Assembly (NCBI GenBank): GCA_963735465.1
Contig: CAVTLA010000001.1
Coordinates: forward strand, 3,906,001-3,970,000
Reading direction: 5' to 3'
Source of the DNA: DASZHJ01 sp963735465
GTDB taxonomy: Bacteria; Pseudomonadota; Alphaproteobacteria; ATCC43930; CGMCC-115725
DNA: 64,000 nt
The stretch's first letter is position 1; the number at the start of each line of letters is the position of its first letter. This document shows positions 16,944 to 26,990 of this stretch, piece after piece. Under the pieces are notes generated by a model. That model worked only from the letters and a program-made list of their open reading frames with translations. It searched no databases and was not told where the DNA came from. The position numbers and the translations under genes were made by a program.

Positions 16944-17891
16944 ATGACCCGCCAGATCCGCGGCATGCTGAGCGTCGCCCTCGGCGTCTCGATCTTCTCG
17001 CTGCAGGACGCCATCGTCAAAGGCCTGAGCGGCACCTATCCGGTGCACGAGATCGTCGTGCTGCGCAGCCTGGTCGGCCTGCCGATCCTGATCGCGGTCG
17101 CCCGCCTCGTGGACGGCAAGACGCCGAGACTGCATCGCCTGGGTCTGCACCTGGTGCGCGGTCTCGCGCTCTATCTTTCCTACACCAGCTATTATCTGGC
17201 GCTGGCCCATCTGCCGATCGCCGAATGCGTGGCGCTCTATTTCACCAGCCCGTTCTTCGTGGCATCCCTCAGCCTGCCGATGCTGGGCGAGCGCGTTAGC
17301 ATCCGCAGCTGGGCCGCGATCATCGTGGGATTCGGCGGCGTCCTCATTGTCGCGCAGCCAAGCCCCGCGCTGTTCGATCCGGCGGTGCTGCTCCCCATCG
17401 CATCGGCCCTCGCCTATGCGGTTTCCGCCGTCTTGACGCGCCGGCTCGGCACTACCGAGAGCGGCAGCGCGATGGCGATCTCGGCAACGGCCTTCTACGT
17501 CGTTGCTGGCGGGGCGACCGCGCTTGGCCTCTCGGGCATCGAGGTCGCCGGAGACGCCCATAGCAGCCTGCGCTTTCTCCTGCTGGCCTGGTCATGGCCG
17601 GGCGCCACCGACGCGGGGCTGCTGGCGGCGTGCGGTCTCATCGCCGCCGGCGGGTTCTTTTTCCTCGCCCAAGGCTACCGGCTCGCCGAGGCCAATCGCG
17701 CCGCACCCTTCGAATACGCGGCACTGCCCTGGGGCATCCTCTGGGGCTATCTGTTCTTCGCCAATCTTCCGGATGTCGCGACCATCGCGGGCGCCGTCGT
17801 CATCATCGGGGCCGGCCTCTATACGCTGCCGCGGCGGGCGGAGACCGTGGCCCCGGCGCTGCACGCCGCCCAACCGGCGCGTCCGGAGTGA
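16944..17891 (+). CDS. DMT superfamily (EamA) transporter
   Basis: 315 residues with ten hydrophobic segments arranged as two EamA repeats. The first starts with LSVALGVSIFSLQDAIVKGLSGTYPVHEIVVLRSLVGLP, typical of the RhaT/S-adenosylmethionine-exporter-like group. The second lies at about residues 150-290. The ATG at 16944 was chosen because the hydrophobic domain begins there and GGGGAC is just upstream. The substrate is unknown; metabolite export is the usual role. Confidence 0.9.
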   Translation: MTRQIRGMLSVALGVSIFSLQDAIVKGLSGTYPVHEIVVLRSLVGLPILIAVARLVDGKTPRLHRLGLHLVRGLALYLSYTSYYLALAHLPIAECVALYFTSPFFVASLSLPMLGERVSIRSWAAIIVGFGGVLIVAQPSPALFDPAVLLPIASALAYAVSAVLTRRLGTTESGSAMAISATAFYVVAGGATALGLSGIEVAGDAHSSLRFLLLAWSWPGATDAGLLAACGLIAAGGFFFLAQGYRLAEANRAAPFEYAALPWGILWGYLFFANLPDVATIAGAVVIIGAGLYTLPRRAETVAPALHAAQPARPE

Positions 17892-17983
17892 GGCGCGGCG
17901 GGTCAATCGAGGGGTGATGTCACTTGCGCTCCCTCGCGGGATCGTGCTCGCATCCGCCGTCAATTGCGATGGGGGCCAGACAC

Positions 17984-18187
17984 ATGGCCGAAGATGCGAT
18001 CGTCGTCGTCCGCGATCGGGAGATCCGCGGATGCAAGGTTCTGGTGACCGCCGAGCGGATCCGGCACAACGAGGGTTGGCTGGTGGTCGCGCGCGTGGAT
18101 GGCGCGCTGCACGACGCGTGGCTCTCGGATTCGCCGGAGCGGGAAGCCGAGCGGATGCTGGCGGAAATCGACGGGTCGTTTCACTGA
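17984..18187 (+). CDS. Small hypothetical protein
   Basis: 67 residues starting MAEDAIVVVRDREIRGCKVLVTAERIRHNEGWLVVARVDG. It is a compact beta-rich fold ending in a helix (SPEREAERMLAEIDGSFH). GGGGG lies upstream of the ATG. I know no named family. It stands between the DMT transporter and a convergent DUF3237 gene, and gives no functional hint. Confidence 0.6.
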   Translation: MAEDAIVVVRDREIRGCKVLVTAERIRHNEGWLVVARVDGALHDAWLSDSPEREAERMLAEIDGSFH

Positions 18188-18209
18188 TCCGCAGCGCAGG
18201 GCCCGCCGC

Positions 18210-18704
18210 TCACAGCACCTCGAAGACGCTGTAGACCACGCCGTCCGCCCGGCGATATCCCATGCCGATTGCGAGGACGCGGTTGAGCCAGTCGTAGGTC
18301 GGCGCGGCGGTCTCGAAGACGGGATTGATGCGGAAGTAGTATGTCGCGGGATCGACCGCCTCGCCCTTCTCGAGGCGCGCGATGACGTCGGGCGGACCGT
18401 GGCGGAGGCCCTGATAGGTCATGGCGATGAGAGCGTCGTCGCTCGTCTTCAGGACCAGGCGCACATTCAATGTCGTGGCGCCGTCGGCGCGGACGGTCTG
18501 CCAGTCGTTGCCGCCGTCGAGCACCGTGCCGGAAAGACGCTCGCCCTCGAAGGCGCCGCCGGGGACCACGCCGACGCGGCGGAAGGCGCCGGGCGTCGCG
18601 CCGACGATCTGCAGCGGCCGAACGTCGAGGCGGAGGACGAAGAGCGGCCGCGTGCGGACGCTCCGGAGCGTCTCGGGCAGATCGTCGCCGGATGTCGTGG
18701 CCAT
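18210..18704 (-). CDS. DUF3237 family protein
   Basis: 164 residues. The family layout is clear: TRPLFVLRLDVRPLQIVGATPGAFRRVGVVPGGAFEGERLSGTVLDGGNDWQTVRADGATTLNVRLVL near the N-terminus, then the GP(P)DVIARLEKGEAVDPATYYFRINPVFET core and a C-terminal LNRVLAIGMGYRRADGVVYSVFEVL. DUF3237 proteins are small beta-barrels of unknown activity, common in soil bacteria near aromatic or hydroxylated compound genes. Nothing nearby supports a specific substrate. Confidence 0.88.
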   Translation of the reverse strand: MATTSGDDLPETLRSVRTRPLFVLRLDVRPLQIVGATPGAFRRVGVVPGGAFEGERLSGTVLDGGNDWQTVRADGATTLNVRLVLKTSDDALIAMTYQGLRHGPPDVIARLEKGEAVDPATYYFRINPVFETAAPTYDWLNRVLAIGMGYRRADGVVYSVFEVL

Positions 18705-18840
18705 GGTCGCTGCCTCCTCAGTGTCTCGGTTTCGGGACTATCTGAAATAGAGCGGCACGGCCTTCCGTGCCCGTGGCAGGTCCGCCGGGCCGGCCTATAT
18801 CTTCCTGGCGCCGAGGCGCTTCAACAGAGGAGTACGAGGC

Positions 18841-19272
18841 ATGAAGATCAAGCGACACGGGTCGGCCGCCTGGCAAGGCGGGCTTAAAGACGGCAAGGGC
18901 GCCATCTCCACCGAGAGCGGCGCGCTCAATGCCTATCCCTATGGCTTCGCGAGCCGGTTCGAGGGGCAGCGCGGCAGCAATCCCGAGGAGCTGATCGGCG
19001 CCGCCCACGCCGCCTGCTTCACCATGGCGCTCTCCCTCATCCTGGGCGAGAACAAGCTGCGGGCGGATCAGATGGATACCGCCGCGGAAGTAACCCTGGA
19101 GCAGGTGGAGGGTGGCTTCGCCATCACCGCCTCCCATCTGACCCTCAAGGCCAAGATCCCCGGCATCGACCAGGCGACCTTCGAGAAGCTGGCGGGCATG
19201 GCCAAGGCCGGCTGCCCGGTGTCGAAGCTGCTCAAGGCCGACGTCAGCCTCGAGGCCACTCTCGTCACCTGA
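18841..19272 (+). CDS. osmC: OsmC family peroxiredoxin
   Basis: 143 residues of the OsmC branch of the OsmC/Ohr family, which reduces organic and inorganic hydroperoxides. The peroxidatic Cys59 sits in IGAAHAACFTMALS, the resolving Cys125 in KAGCPVSKLLKA, and the conserved glutamate and glycine in SNPEELIGAAHA. AGAGG precedes the ATG. It stands alone between DUF3237 and an aldo/keto reductase. Both are soluble enzymes of stress or detoxification, but no common promoter is visible. Confidence 0.92.
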   Translation: MKIKRHGSAAWQGGLKDGKGAISTESGALNAYPYGFASRFEGQRGSNPEELIGAAHAACFTMALSLILGENKLRADQMDTAAEVTLEQVEGGFAITASHLTLKAKIPGIDQATFEKLAGMAKAGCPVSKLLKADVSLEATLVT

Positions 19273-19386
19273 CGCGGCGGCCAGCGCCTCGCGGCCGCGC
19301 TCGATCACGGGCGCGGCCGACGGCGCGATGCGACGATCCAACGCTTCCTCGCGCCGAGCTGGATCTCCGAACGGAGGAGTAGAACC

Positions 19387-20328
19387 GTGGCCGCGCCCGA
19401 CACCCTTCGCTACGCGAGGATCCCGCTCACCCACGGATCCGGCGCCATTCCCGCTCTCGGGTTCGGCACGCTGATTCCCGATCCTCTCGCGACCAGGCAG
19501 GCGACCAGGACGGCATTGGAGACGGGGTTCCGTCACCTCGATTGCTCGGAACGCTACCGCAATGAGCGAGCGGTCGGCGATGCGATGCAGGAAGTGTTCA
19601 CGGCGGGGACGATTGCGCGCAAGGACGTGTTCGTCACCACGAAGGTCTGGAACAACAATCACCGTCCCGAGCGGGTCAGACCCGCCTTCGAGGCGAGCCG
19701 CCAGCGGCTCCAGCTCGACTATGTCGATTGCTATCTCATCCACACACCCTTTGCCTTCCAGCCGGGCGACGAGCAGGACCCGAGGGACGGGCGCGGCCAG
19801 GTCATCTATGATTCCGGGGTGACGTTGGTGGAGACGTGGCACGCCCTGGAGCGCCTGGTGGACGAGGGCGGGTGCAAGGCCATCGGCCTGTCGAATGTCA
19901 ATCTGGCGACACTGCGGGAGGTCGTCGACGCCGCCCGGATCAAGCCGGCGGTGGTCGAGGTCGAATCCCATCCGTACCTGCCGGAATGGGAGCTGCTCGA
20001 CTATTGCCGGCAGCAGGGGATCGTGCTGCTGGCGTTCGCGGCGTTGGGCCACGCGATGGAGCCGAGATTGCTGGATGATCCCGTGATCGTCGCCATCGCC
20101 GAGCGCCTGCGCAAAACACCGGCCCAGGTCGTGCTGGCCTGGGCGGTACAACGCGGCACGGCTTTCCTGACCACCTCAGTCACTCCCGGCCGCATCCGGG
20201 AGAACTTCGAGGTCTCGGCCCTGCCGGAAGACGCCATGCAGGAAATTCGCGACAGCGTCGCGACGCGGATCCGATTCAATGCCGTCGTGGAGACCGGCGT
20301 GCCCGGGTTCATTCCGAGAAGCCGGTGA
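19387..20328 (+). CDS. Aldo/keto reductase
   Basis: 313 residues from a GTG start, with GGAGGAG eight bases upstream. It has the TIM-barrel AKR signature and complete catalytic tetrad: Asp52 and Tyr57 (HLDCSERYRNE), Lys86 (VTTKVWNN) and His119 (YLIHTPF). KAIGLSNVNLATLREVVD and EVESHPYLPEWELLDYC mark the AKR family. The C-terminal nicotinamide/2'-phosphate loop (TTSVTPGRIRENFEV) suggests NADP(H). The substrate is unknown. Confidence 0.92.
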   Translation: MAAPDTLRYARIPLTHGSGAIPALGFGTLIPDPLATRQATRTALETGFRHLDCSERYRNERAVGDAMQEVFTAGTIARKDVFVTTKVWNNNHRPERVRPAFEASRQRLQLDYVDCYLIHTPFAFQPGDEQDPRDGRGQVIYDSGVTLVETWHALERLVDEGGCKAIGLSNVNLATLREVVDAARIKPAVVEVESHPYLPEWELLDYCRQQGIVLLAFAALGHAMEPRLLDDPVIVAIAERLRKTPAQVVLAWAVQRGTAFLTTSVTPGRIRENFEVSALPEDAMQEIRDSVATRIRFNAVVETGVPGFIPRSR

Positions 20329-20335
20329 CGGTGCC

Positions 20336-21325
<990 letters not shown>

Positions 21326-21335
21326 GGCGGTGCCC

Positions 21336-23120
21336 TCAGATCCTATGGGCGAGCTGACCGCGGCGGCGCTGCATGCGCAGGATCGCCCACAGCGTCGCGC
21401 CGATGACCAGGAAGGAGAACGCCGTCGTCACCGTGCCGATGGCGAACAGCATCGGCGACGACGAGCTCGAGATCAGCGCGTAGATCTCCAGCGGCAGGGT
21501 GTTGGTATTCCCCGCGGTGAGGGTGGTGCGGGCGTATTCGTCATAGGAGAGGGTGAAGGCGCCGACGCCGACGCCGAGGATGCCCGGCAGCAGCAGCGGC
21601 AGGCTCACGTGAATGAGGCGCTGCCACGGGCTGGCGCCGAGATCGCTCGCCGCCTCCTCGTAGGACCGGTTGAAGCGGTTGATGACGGCGAACATGGTGA
21701 GAAGGCCGAAGGGCAAGGTCCAGGTGAGCTGGGCGCCGAGCCCCGAGGCGAAGAGGCCCGGCGGCAGGCCCAGCATCTGGAACCCGAGGCCGATGCCGAA
21801 GCCCACCAGCAGGCTGGGCATCACCAGGCTGGCGACGGCGATGTAGAAAAGCGTGGCCGACCCGGGGAAGCGGCGCCGGAAGCCGAAGCCCGCGGCGACT
21901 GAGATCGCCACCGTGAGGCTGCTCACCAGCGCCGCGAGGCCGATCGAGCGCGCGAAGGAGACGGGGATGTTCGCCATCTGGCCGGGCTTGGCGATGTTCC
22001 CGAACCAGTGCACGGAGAATCCCACCATGGGAAAGGTGACGCCGCCGTTCGGTCCCTGGAACGACAGCACGTAGATCACCAGCATCGGCCCATAGAGGTA
22101 GAGGAGATAGGCGCCGAACAGCGCCGCCAGCGCGTAGAACGTCCCCGGCCGGCGGTCGCCGCCCACCGTGTGGCTCTGGCGGCCGGAGCTCGCGAGATCG
22201 CCGCGGCTCACCAGCTCCTGGCGCACGTCGACGACGCGCATGAGGAGCGCCACCAGCAGCGCCACGAAGAGCACCAGCACCATGGCGTTGGCGGCGGCGG
22301 GCGGATATTGCATCGCCTGGATCTCGGTGGAGAGCGCGGAGACGATGGAGGCGCTCTGGCCGCCGCTCATCTGCCGCACCACGAAATAATCGCCCATCAC
22401 CTGGGTGAAGACCAGGATCGAGCCCAGCGCGATGCCGGTCTTCGAGAGCGGAATGACCACGTCCACCATCGCCCGCCAGCGGCTGGCGCCGGCGTCCCGC
22501 GCCGCCTCGAGAAGCGCGGGATCGATCTTGGTGAGCGAGTTCGCCACCGGCCCCACCATCAGGATCGTATAGAGGTGCACGTAGGTGACGATGACGGCGA
22601 AGTCGGAGAACAGCAGGAAGTCGAGGGGATGCGAGGTGATGTGGAGCGCCATCAGCAGCTGGTTGAAGGCGCCGTTCCGCCCCAGGAACGGGATCCAGGC
22701 GATGGTGCGGATGATCGTCGAGGTCCAGAACGGGATGAAGCAGAGCAGGAACAGCGCCGTCCGCGTGACGCCGCTGCGCACGTGAAAGATCAGGAAGTAG
22801 GCGATGTTGAAACCGAGGACGAGGGTGATCGCCCAGACGATCGCCGCGAATTTGAGCGAGCTCAGATAGACCCGGATCGTCGCCGGCGTGGTCAGGAGAT
22901 CGCGATAGTTGTCGAATATGAAGGCGGGATAGAGGCCGATGCGGTCGTAGTCGAAGAAGCTGACCACCAGGAAGAGCAGGGTCGGCAGCGCGAACAGCAC
23001 CACCAGGATGAGCGCCAGCGGCCCGACCTGCAGCCAGGAGACCGCGCGCGGCGAGAGCCGCGGCAGCGCGATGTCGAGCCGACGGCGGCGGACCGCGGCG
23101 CCCAGTGCGTCCTGAGACAA
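21336..23120 (-). CDS. ABC transporter permease, two MetI domains fused (PotB-PotC type)
   Basis: 594 residues, about twice a normal permease. The N-terminal half (about 30-310) is PotB-like with an EAA loop ending EAARDAGASRWRAMVDVVIPLSKTG. The C-terminal half (about 330-594) is PotC-like with EEAASDLGASPWQRLIHVSLPLLLPGI. Both halves have six or so membrane segments, joined by a polar linker with SGRQSHTVGGDRRP. A single chain would thus form the whole channel. No frameshift is needed to read it. It is flanked by its ATPase 10 bases downstream and its binding protein upstream. Confidence 0.9.
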   Translation of the reverse strand: MSQDALGAAVRRRRLDIALPRLSPRAVSWLQVGPLALILVVLFALPTLLFLVVSFFDYDRIGLYPAFIFDNYRDLLTTPATIRVYLSSLKFAAIVWAITLVLGFNIAYFLIFHVRSGVTRTALFLLCFIPFWTSTIIRTIAWIPFLGRNGAFNQLLMALHITSHPLDFLLFSDFAVIVTYVHLYTILMVGPVANSLTKIDPALLEAARDAGASRWRAMVDVVIPLSKTGIALGSILVFTQVMGDYFVVRQMSGGQSASIVSALSTEIQAMQYPPAAANAMVLVLFVALLVALLMRVVDVRQELVSRGDLASSGRQSHTVGGDRRPGTFYALAALFGAYLLYLYGPMLVIYVLSFQGPNGGVTFPMVGFSVHWFGNIAKPGQMANIPVSFARSIGLAALVSSLTVAISVAAGFGFRRRFPGSATLFYIAVASLVMPSLLVGFGIGLGFQMLGLPPGLFASGLGAQLTWTLPFGLLTMFAVINRFNRSYEEAASDLGASPWQRLIHVSLPLLLPGILGVGVGAFTLSYDEYARTTLTAGNTNTLPLEIYALISSSSSPMLFAIGTVTTAFSFLVIGATLWAILRMQRRRGQLAHRI

Positions 23121-23151
23121 GGGGCGCGCGCTCAGGCCGGGAGAGCCGGGC

Positions 23152-24456
23152 TCACGAGGTGATGAACTCGTTCCAGCGCCGGGTGAGGTAGCGGTCCTCG
23201 TCCATCACCGAGTTCCAGACCGCGATGTTGCCCATGCGCTGCCAGAAGCCGCCGCCGTCCCGCGTCCGGCCTGCCTTCTCCACCACCTTGCCGTAGGGGT
23301 CGACGATGTCGGTGGCGGCGGGCTTGCCGCCGTACCAGTAGTCCCACTCCGCCGGCGTCAGATACTTCTTCACCGTCTCCGGCTGGGCCGAGTAGTAGCC
23401 CTGGCGCGCGATGAAGGCGCCCTGGAAGCCGGAGCCGTACCAGTTGGCGTATTCCATGGCGCAGTCGAGCTGCAGCCCGCTCAGGTGTTTCATGATGCCG
23501 AAAGTGTAGCCCCAGCCGCGATAGCCTTCCCTCAGCGGCTGGAACACGCAGGGGATGCCGCGGGTGCGCACGGCGGTGACGGCGGGCGACCACATGGACT
23601 GGATCACCACCTCGCCCGACGCCATCAGGTTCACCGACTGGTCGAAGGAGCCCCAGAACGAGCGGAACTGCCCGCTCTTCTTGATCTCCATCATCAGCGA
23701 GATCGTCTTGTCGATCTCGTCCTTGGTCATGTTCCCCTTGTTGCCGTACTTGACGTCGCCGCGCGCCTCCACCGCCATGGCGACGTCGATGATGCCGATG
23801 GTGGGATTGTCCTGGATCGCGGCCTTGCCCTTGAAGTCCGGGCTGATCAGGTCGGCCCAGCTGGTGATGTCACGGCCGGTGAGGTCAGGGCGGATGCCGA
23901 GGGTGTCGGCATTGGTCACCGCCGGCACCGCGGTCAGCCAGTCGCTGGGCCCGTCGGAGAATTTCTGACCGTCGGCGCCGGTGGCGTAGATCACGCCAAA
24001 GGGCGCAATGCCCTGGGTCGACGCCTTGCGGCCGTCGGGATATTCGCTCTTGGTGAAGAGCGGGATCGTCTGGTCCCAGTATTTCAACTTGGCGACGGGT
24101 ATGCCCTGCAGGATGTTGCGGCCGGTGAGGTAGCGTAGATAGGGCAGGCTGACGTCGGCGACGTCGATGGCGCTCGATTGCGACAGCATGCGGTTGAGGA
24201 GATCGGCATTCTCCGACGCCTGCATGTGGACGGTGAAGCCCAGATCCTTGCTGGCCTGCTCGCCGATGCGCGGGATCGCGGTGACCGGCGGGCCCGCATG
24301 ATTGATCGTCACGTCCTTGATGTTCTGCGCCCAGATCGTCGGGAAGCCGCCGATGACGCCGGAGCCGGCGGCAAATCCCGCCGTGGCGGCCATTCCCTTG
24401 AGGAACAGACGGCGCGAGGGCCTGCGTCGGCTTTTCCTGATCTTCCCTTTGCCCAT
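23152..24456 (-). CDS. ABC transporter substrate-binding protein with Tat signal
   Basis: 434 residues from the ATG at 24456. A twin-arginine signal (RRLFLKGMAATAGFAAG) marks export of a folded protein. The mature chain is a PotD/spermidine-like periplasmic binding protein with alternating hinge segments (VADVSLPYLRYLTG, SWADLISPDFKGKAAI, NIAVWNSVMDEDRYLTRRWNEFI). Tat export is unusual for this class and may mean a cofactor or rapid folding. It is the second gene of the operon, between rutA-like and the permease. The ligand is unknown. Confidence 0.9.
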   Translation of the reverse strand: MGKGKIRKSRRRPSRRLFLKGMAATAGFAAGSGVIGGFPTIWAQNIKDVTINHAGPPVTAIPRIGEQASKDLGFTVHMQASENADLLNRMLSQSSAIDVADVSLPYLRYLTGRNILQGIPVAKLKYWDQTIPLFTKSEYPDGRKASTQGIAPFGVIYATGADGQKFSDGPSDWLTAVPAVTNADTLGIRPDLTGRDITSWADLISPDFKGKAAIQDNPTIGIIDVAMAVEARGDVKYGNKGNMTKDEIDKTISLMMEIKKSGQFRSFWGSFDQSVNLMASGEVVIQSMWSPAVTAVRTRGIPCVFQPLREGYRGWGYTFGIMKHLSGLQLDCAMEYANWYGSGFQGAFIARQGYYSAQPETVKKYLTPAEWDYWYGGKPAATDIVDPYGKVVEKAGRTRDGGGFWQRMGNIAVWNSVMDEDRYLTRRWNEFITS

Positions 24457-24494
24457 GACGGTTCCTTTCGTGATCGAGGCGGATCGTGATCGGT

Positions 24495-25577
24495 TCAGGC
24501 GGCTCGCGTGAGATTGGCGCGGCACGCCATCAGCGGCTGGATGTGAGTGCCGAAATTCTCCATGCCGGCGACGAAATCGTCGAAGGTCAGCATGACGCCG
24601 CGCACGCCGGGGACAGCGGCGAGCTCGTCCAGCATGCGGGCGACCGAGGCATAGGAGCCGACGAGGACGCCCATGCTGGTGGGGAGCTTCTCCTTGCCGG
24701 TCTGGGTCAGGCGGCTCTTGGTGGCGTAGGGATCGTTGTTGGGATCGTCGCCAGCCTGGGCGTCGCGCCAGGCGAGCGCCTCCAGATCGACGCCGGCCTT
24801 GTAATGCTCCCACTTCGCCATGGCCGCGGCGTCGGTCTCGTCTGATATCACCATCATCAGGATCAGCGCGCCGACGTCGCGGCCGGTCGCGGCCGACGCC
24901 GCCACCAGCCGCGCGACACTGGGGGCGACCTTCGTCGGCTCGTTGACGCCGAAGCTGGCGCAGAAATTGTAGTCGCAGATCTCGGCGGCGAAGCGCGTGC
25001 CGTTGTTGCTCTGGGCCGCGCCGATGATCGGAATCGGCTTCTCCGGCCGTGGGCTGAGGCGGCAGTCGTCCATCCGGAAGAACGCGCCCTTGAAGTCCGA
25101 GCGGCCGGTCTCCCAGAGCTCGCGCATGATGCCCACGTACTCGGTGCAGTACTCGTAGCGGCGCGCGTAGTGCTCGGCGCCGGGCCAGATGCCCATCTGG
25201 GTATATTCCGCGCGCTGCCAGCCGGAGACGATGTTGATCCCGAACCGGCCGTGGGAGATCGAATCGATCGTGGACGCCATGCGGGCGGTGAAGGCCGGCG
25301 GCAAGGTCAGCACCGCCACCGAGGCGAAGAGCTGGATGCGCGTCGTCACCGCCGCGAGCCCGGCCATGAGCGTGAAGGATTCGAGATTGTGATCCCAGTA
25401 CTGCGACGGTCCGCCGAAGCCCCGCAGCTTGATCATCGACAGCGCGAAATCGAAGCCGAACCGCTCCGCCGTCTCGACCACCGTGCGATTGAGATCGAAG
25501 CTCGGCAGGTACTGGGGCGAGGTCGTGGAGATCAGCCAGCCGTTGTTGCCGATGGGAATGAACACGCCCAGCTGCAT
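24495..25577 (-). CDS. rutA: RutA-type pyrimidine monooxygenase (LLM class)
   Basis: 360 residues. The sequence agrees over its length with E. coli RutA, the FMN-dependent enzyme that opens the uracil/thymine ring: GVFIPIGNNGWLISTTSPQY, FDFALSMIKLRGFGGPSQYWDHNLESFTLMAGLAAVT, TIDSISHGRFGINIVSGWQ, MGTLVGSYASVARMLDE-like, and LTFDDFVAG near the end. No rutB-F genes are nearby. It is the first gene of an operon with a binding protein, permease and ATPase, which suggests that the ABC system imports a pyrimidine or related ring. A related substrate, not uracil, remains possible. Confidence 0.88.
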   Translation of the reverse strand: MQLGVFIPIGNNGWLISTTSPQYLPSFDLNRTVVETAERFGFDFALSMIKLRGFGGPSQYWDHNLESFTLMAGLAAVTTRIQLFASVAVLTLPPAFTARMASTIDSISHGRFGINIVSGWQRAEYTQMGIWPGAEHYARRYEYCTEYVGIMRELWETGRSDFKGAFFRMDDCRLSPRPEKPIPIIGAAQSNNGTRFAAEICDYNFCASFGVNEPTKVAPSVARLVAASAATGRDVGALILMMVISDETDAAAMAKWEHYKAGVDLEALAWRDAQAGDDPNNDPYATKSRLTQTGKEKLPTSMGVLVGSYASVARMLDELAAVPGVRGVMLTFDDFVAGMENFGTHIQPLMACRANLTRAA

Positions 25578-25855
25578 CCGTCACACTCCCAGGTGGTCAG
25601 CATCGCGCGGCCCCTCCGGGAATATCTAGCAATCCCTATGCCACGCAGGGCGACGCCGGCCGCGCGCGGAAATCCGCGCCTCGGCGGCGCTCGCGCGGCC
25701 GTGATTGGTCAGGCTGTGGGCAGGCTGCCGCGACTCCGCGCTGCGGTCCCGCCTAGCATGTTGCTCAGGGAGTGGAGGATGGACGGCGCATGCGCCGGTG
25801 CGCCGAACCGGCGCCGGTCAGGACCGGCCAGGGAGTGGCCGCTCAACCGCGGCGG
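25578..25855. other. Intergenic gap upstream of rutA
   Basis: 278 bases containing the promoter side of the rutA-ABC operon. I see no open frame with a ribosome site and no strong dyad. GC content is as high as in genes. Confidence 0.35.
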
Positions 25856-25996
25856 TTACTTCTTCTTGGGATAGGCCGGCTGCGTTTTCGAGCCGGGATC
25901 GAAGACGGAGCCGCCGGCCTTCGCCTTCTGCTTCTCCAGGGTGGACTTCTTCGGCTTCTTGGCTTCGCGATTTGATCTCATCTGCCCTTTGGCCAT
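25856..25996 (-). CDS. Small basic protein, MAKGQxRSNRE type
   Basis: 46 residues (MAKGQMRSNREAKKPKKS...), strongly basic and low in hydrophobics. It has AGGGAGA before the ATG at 25996. Very similar short MAKGQ-RSNREAKKPK proteins are conserved across alphaproteobacteria. Function is unknown; nucleic-acid or ribosome binding is plausible from charge. Confidence 0.75.
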   Translation of the reverse strand: MAKGQMRSNREAKKPKKSTLEKQKAKAGGSVFDPGSKTQPAYPKKK

Positions 25997-26191
25997 GGTC
26001 GTCTCCCTGCGGGATGATCGACGCCGAAAAGCCGACGCCGAGCCTGGTTCGATTCTACTCTCAACCCAGGGAAACGCCACATATCCATGCCTGGGAAAGT
26101 CATAGGTTGACGCGTCGCCGCGGATCGCATCGACTGCGCAACGGCAGGGGAGCCGCCGGGGGTCTCGAACTCAGGACAGGAAAACCATCTC

Positions 26192-26515
26192 ATGACCACC
26201 ACCGCCAAGGGCCCATCGGAGACCGGAACGCCTCCCGATCTCGACGCGATCGCCAAGGACCTCGCCACCCTGCGGCGCGATCTCGAGACTCTTATGGAGC
26301 ACATGAAGACGGACGCGATCGGCGGCGCCAACGGCATGGCGCGGGACGCCGTCGACCGTCTCGGCGAGGAGGGCAGGCGCGCCTACGAGAGTCTGTCGGC
26401 GCAGGGCGAGCGCTCCCTCAAGGCGATCGGCCGCCAGGTGGAGGAGCAGCCGCTGATGAGCCTGCTGCTGGCCTTCGCGCTGGGATTCGTCGGCAGCCGT
26501 CTGCTGTCGCGCTGA
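26192..26515 (+). CDS. DUF883/ElaB-YqjD family membrane-anchored protein
   Basis: 107 residues. A soluble alpha-helical/coiled-coil region (DLDAIAKDLATLRRDLETLMEHMK) is followed by a long amphipathic helix and a C-terminal anchor (PLMSLLLAFALGFVGSRLLSR). This is the ElaB/YqjD layout; those E. coli proteins bind ribosomes at the membrane in stationary phase. The next gene follows in 9 bases, forming a small envelope unit with it and perhaps the FUSC gene. Confidence 0.85.
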   Translation: MTTTAKGPSETGTPPDLDAIAKDLATLRRDLETLMEHMKTDAIGGANGMARDAVDRLGEEGRRAYESLSAQGERSLKAIGRQVEEQPLMSLLLAFALGFVGSRLLSR

Positions 26516-26524
26516 GCGCGCCCC

Positions 26525-26953
26525 ATGGACGACGTGATGAAAGCCGTCCTCGCCGCCTTCGGCGAGATCGCGGCCAGCCGCAGGGTCGGCGGCGCCGCCC
26601 GCCGCATGACCCTCGCGGCGTGCTGCGCGGGCCTGGCCGCGGCCTTCGCGGCGGCGGCGGCCGGCTGCGCGGTGACGGCGCTCTGGATTTTCCTGCTGCC
26701 GGCGGTCGGCCCGGTCGGCGCGCCGCTGATCTCGGCCGCGGCGCTGCTGCTGCTGTGCGGCGGCCTGGTGGCGACGATCTGGCGCCTGCTGCGGCATCGG
26801 CCCGCGCCGGTGGCCGCCGGGGCCTCGCCGGATGCCGCAGCACCAGCCCTGCTGATCGCCGAGGCCTCGCGCCTCATCGAGGAGAACAAGGGCGCGGCTC
26901 TCCTCGCGGCGCTGCTGGCGGGAGCGGCGACGGAAAACGCCACGCGCAAATGA
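26525..26953 (+). CDS. Small integral membrane protein
   Basis: 142 residues with a short cytoplasmic N-terminus, two hydrophobic segments (about 30-58 and 63-90) and an Ala-rich cytoplasmic tail that includes a helix EASRLIEENKGAALLAALLAGA. Layout and position after a DUF883 gene resemble the YqjE/holin-like (phage holin superfamily III) partners of YqjD, but identity is low by eye. The gene is surely coexpressed with the DUF883 gene. Confidence 0.7.
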   Translation: MDDVMKAVLAAFGEIAASRRVGGAARRMTLAACCAGLAAAFAAAAAGCAVTALWIFLLPAVGPVGAPLISAAALLLLCGGLVATIWRLLRHRPAPVAAGASPDAAAPALLIAEASRLIEENKGAALLAALLAGAATENATRK

Positions 26954-26990
26954 CGGCGGTTCCGCGGGGCGCCTCCGGGGTCCGCGGCGT

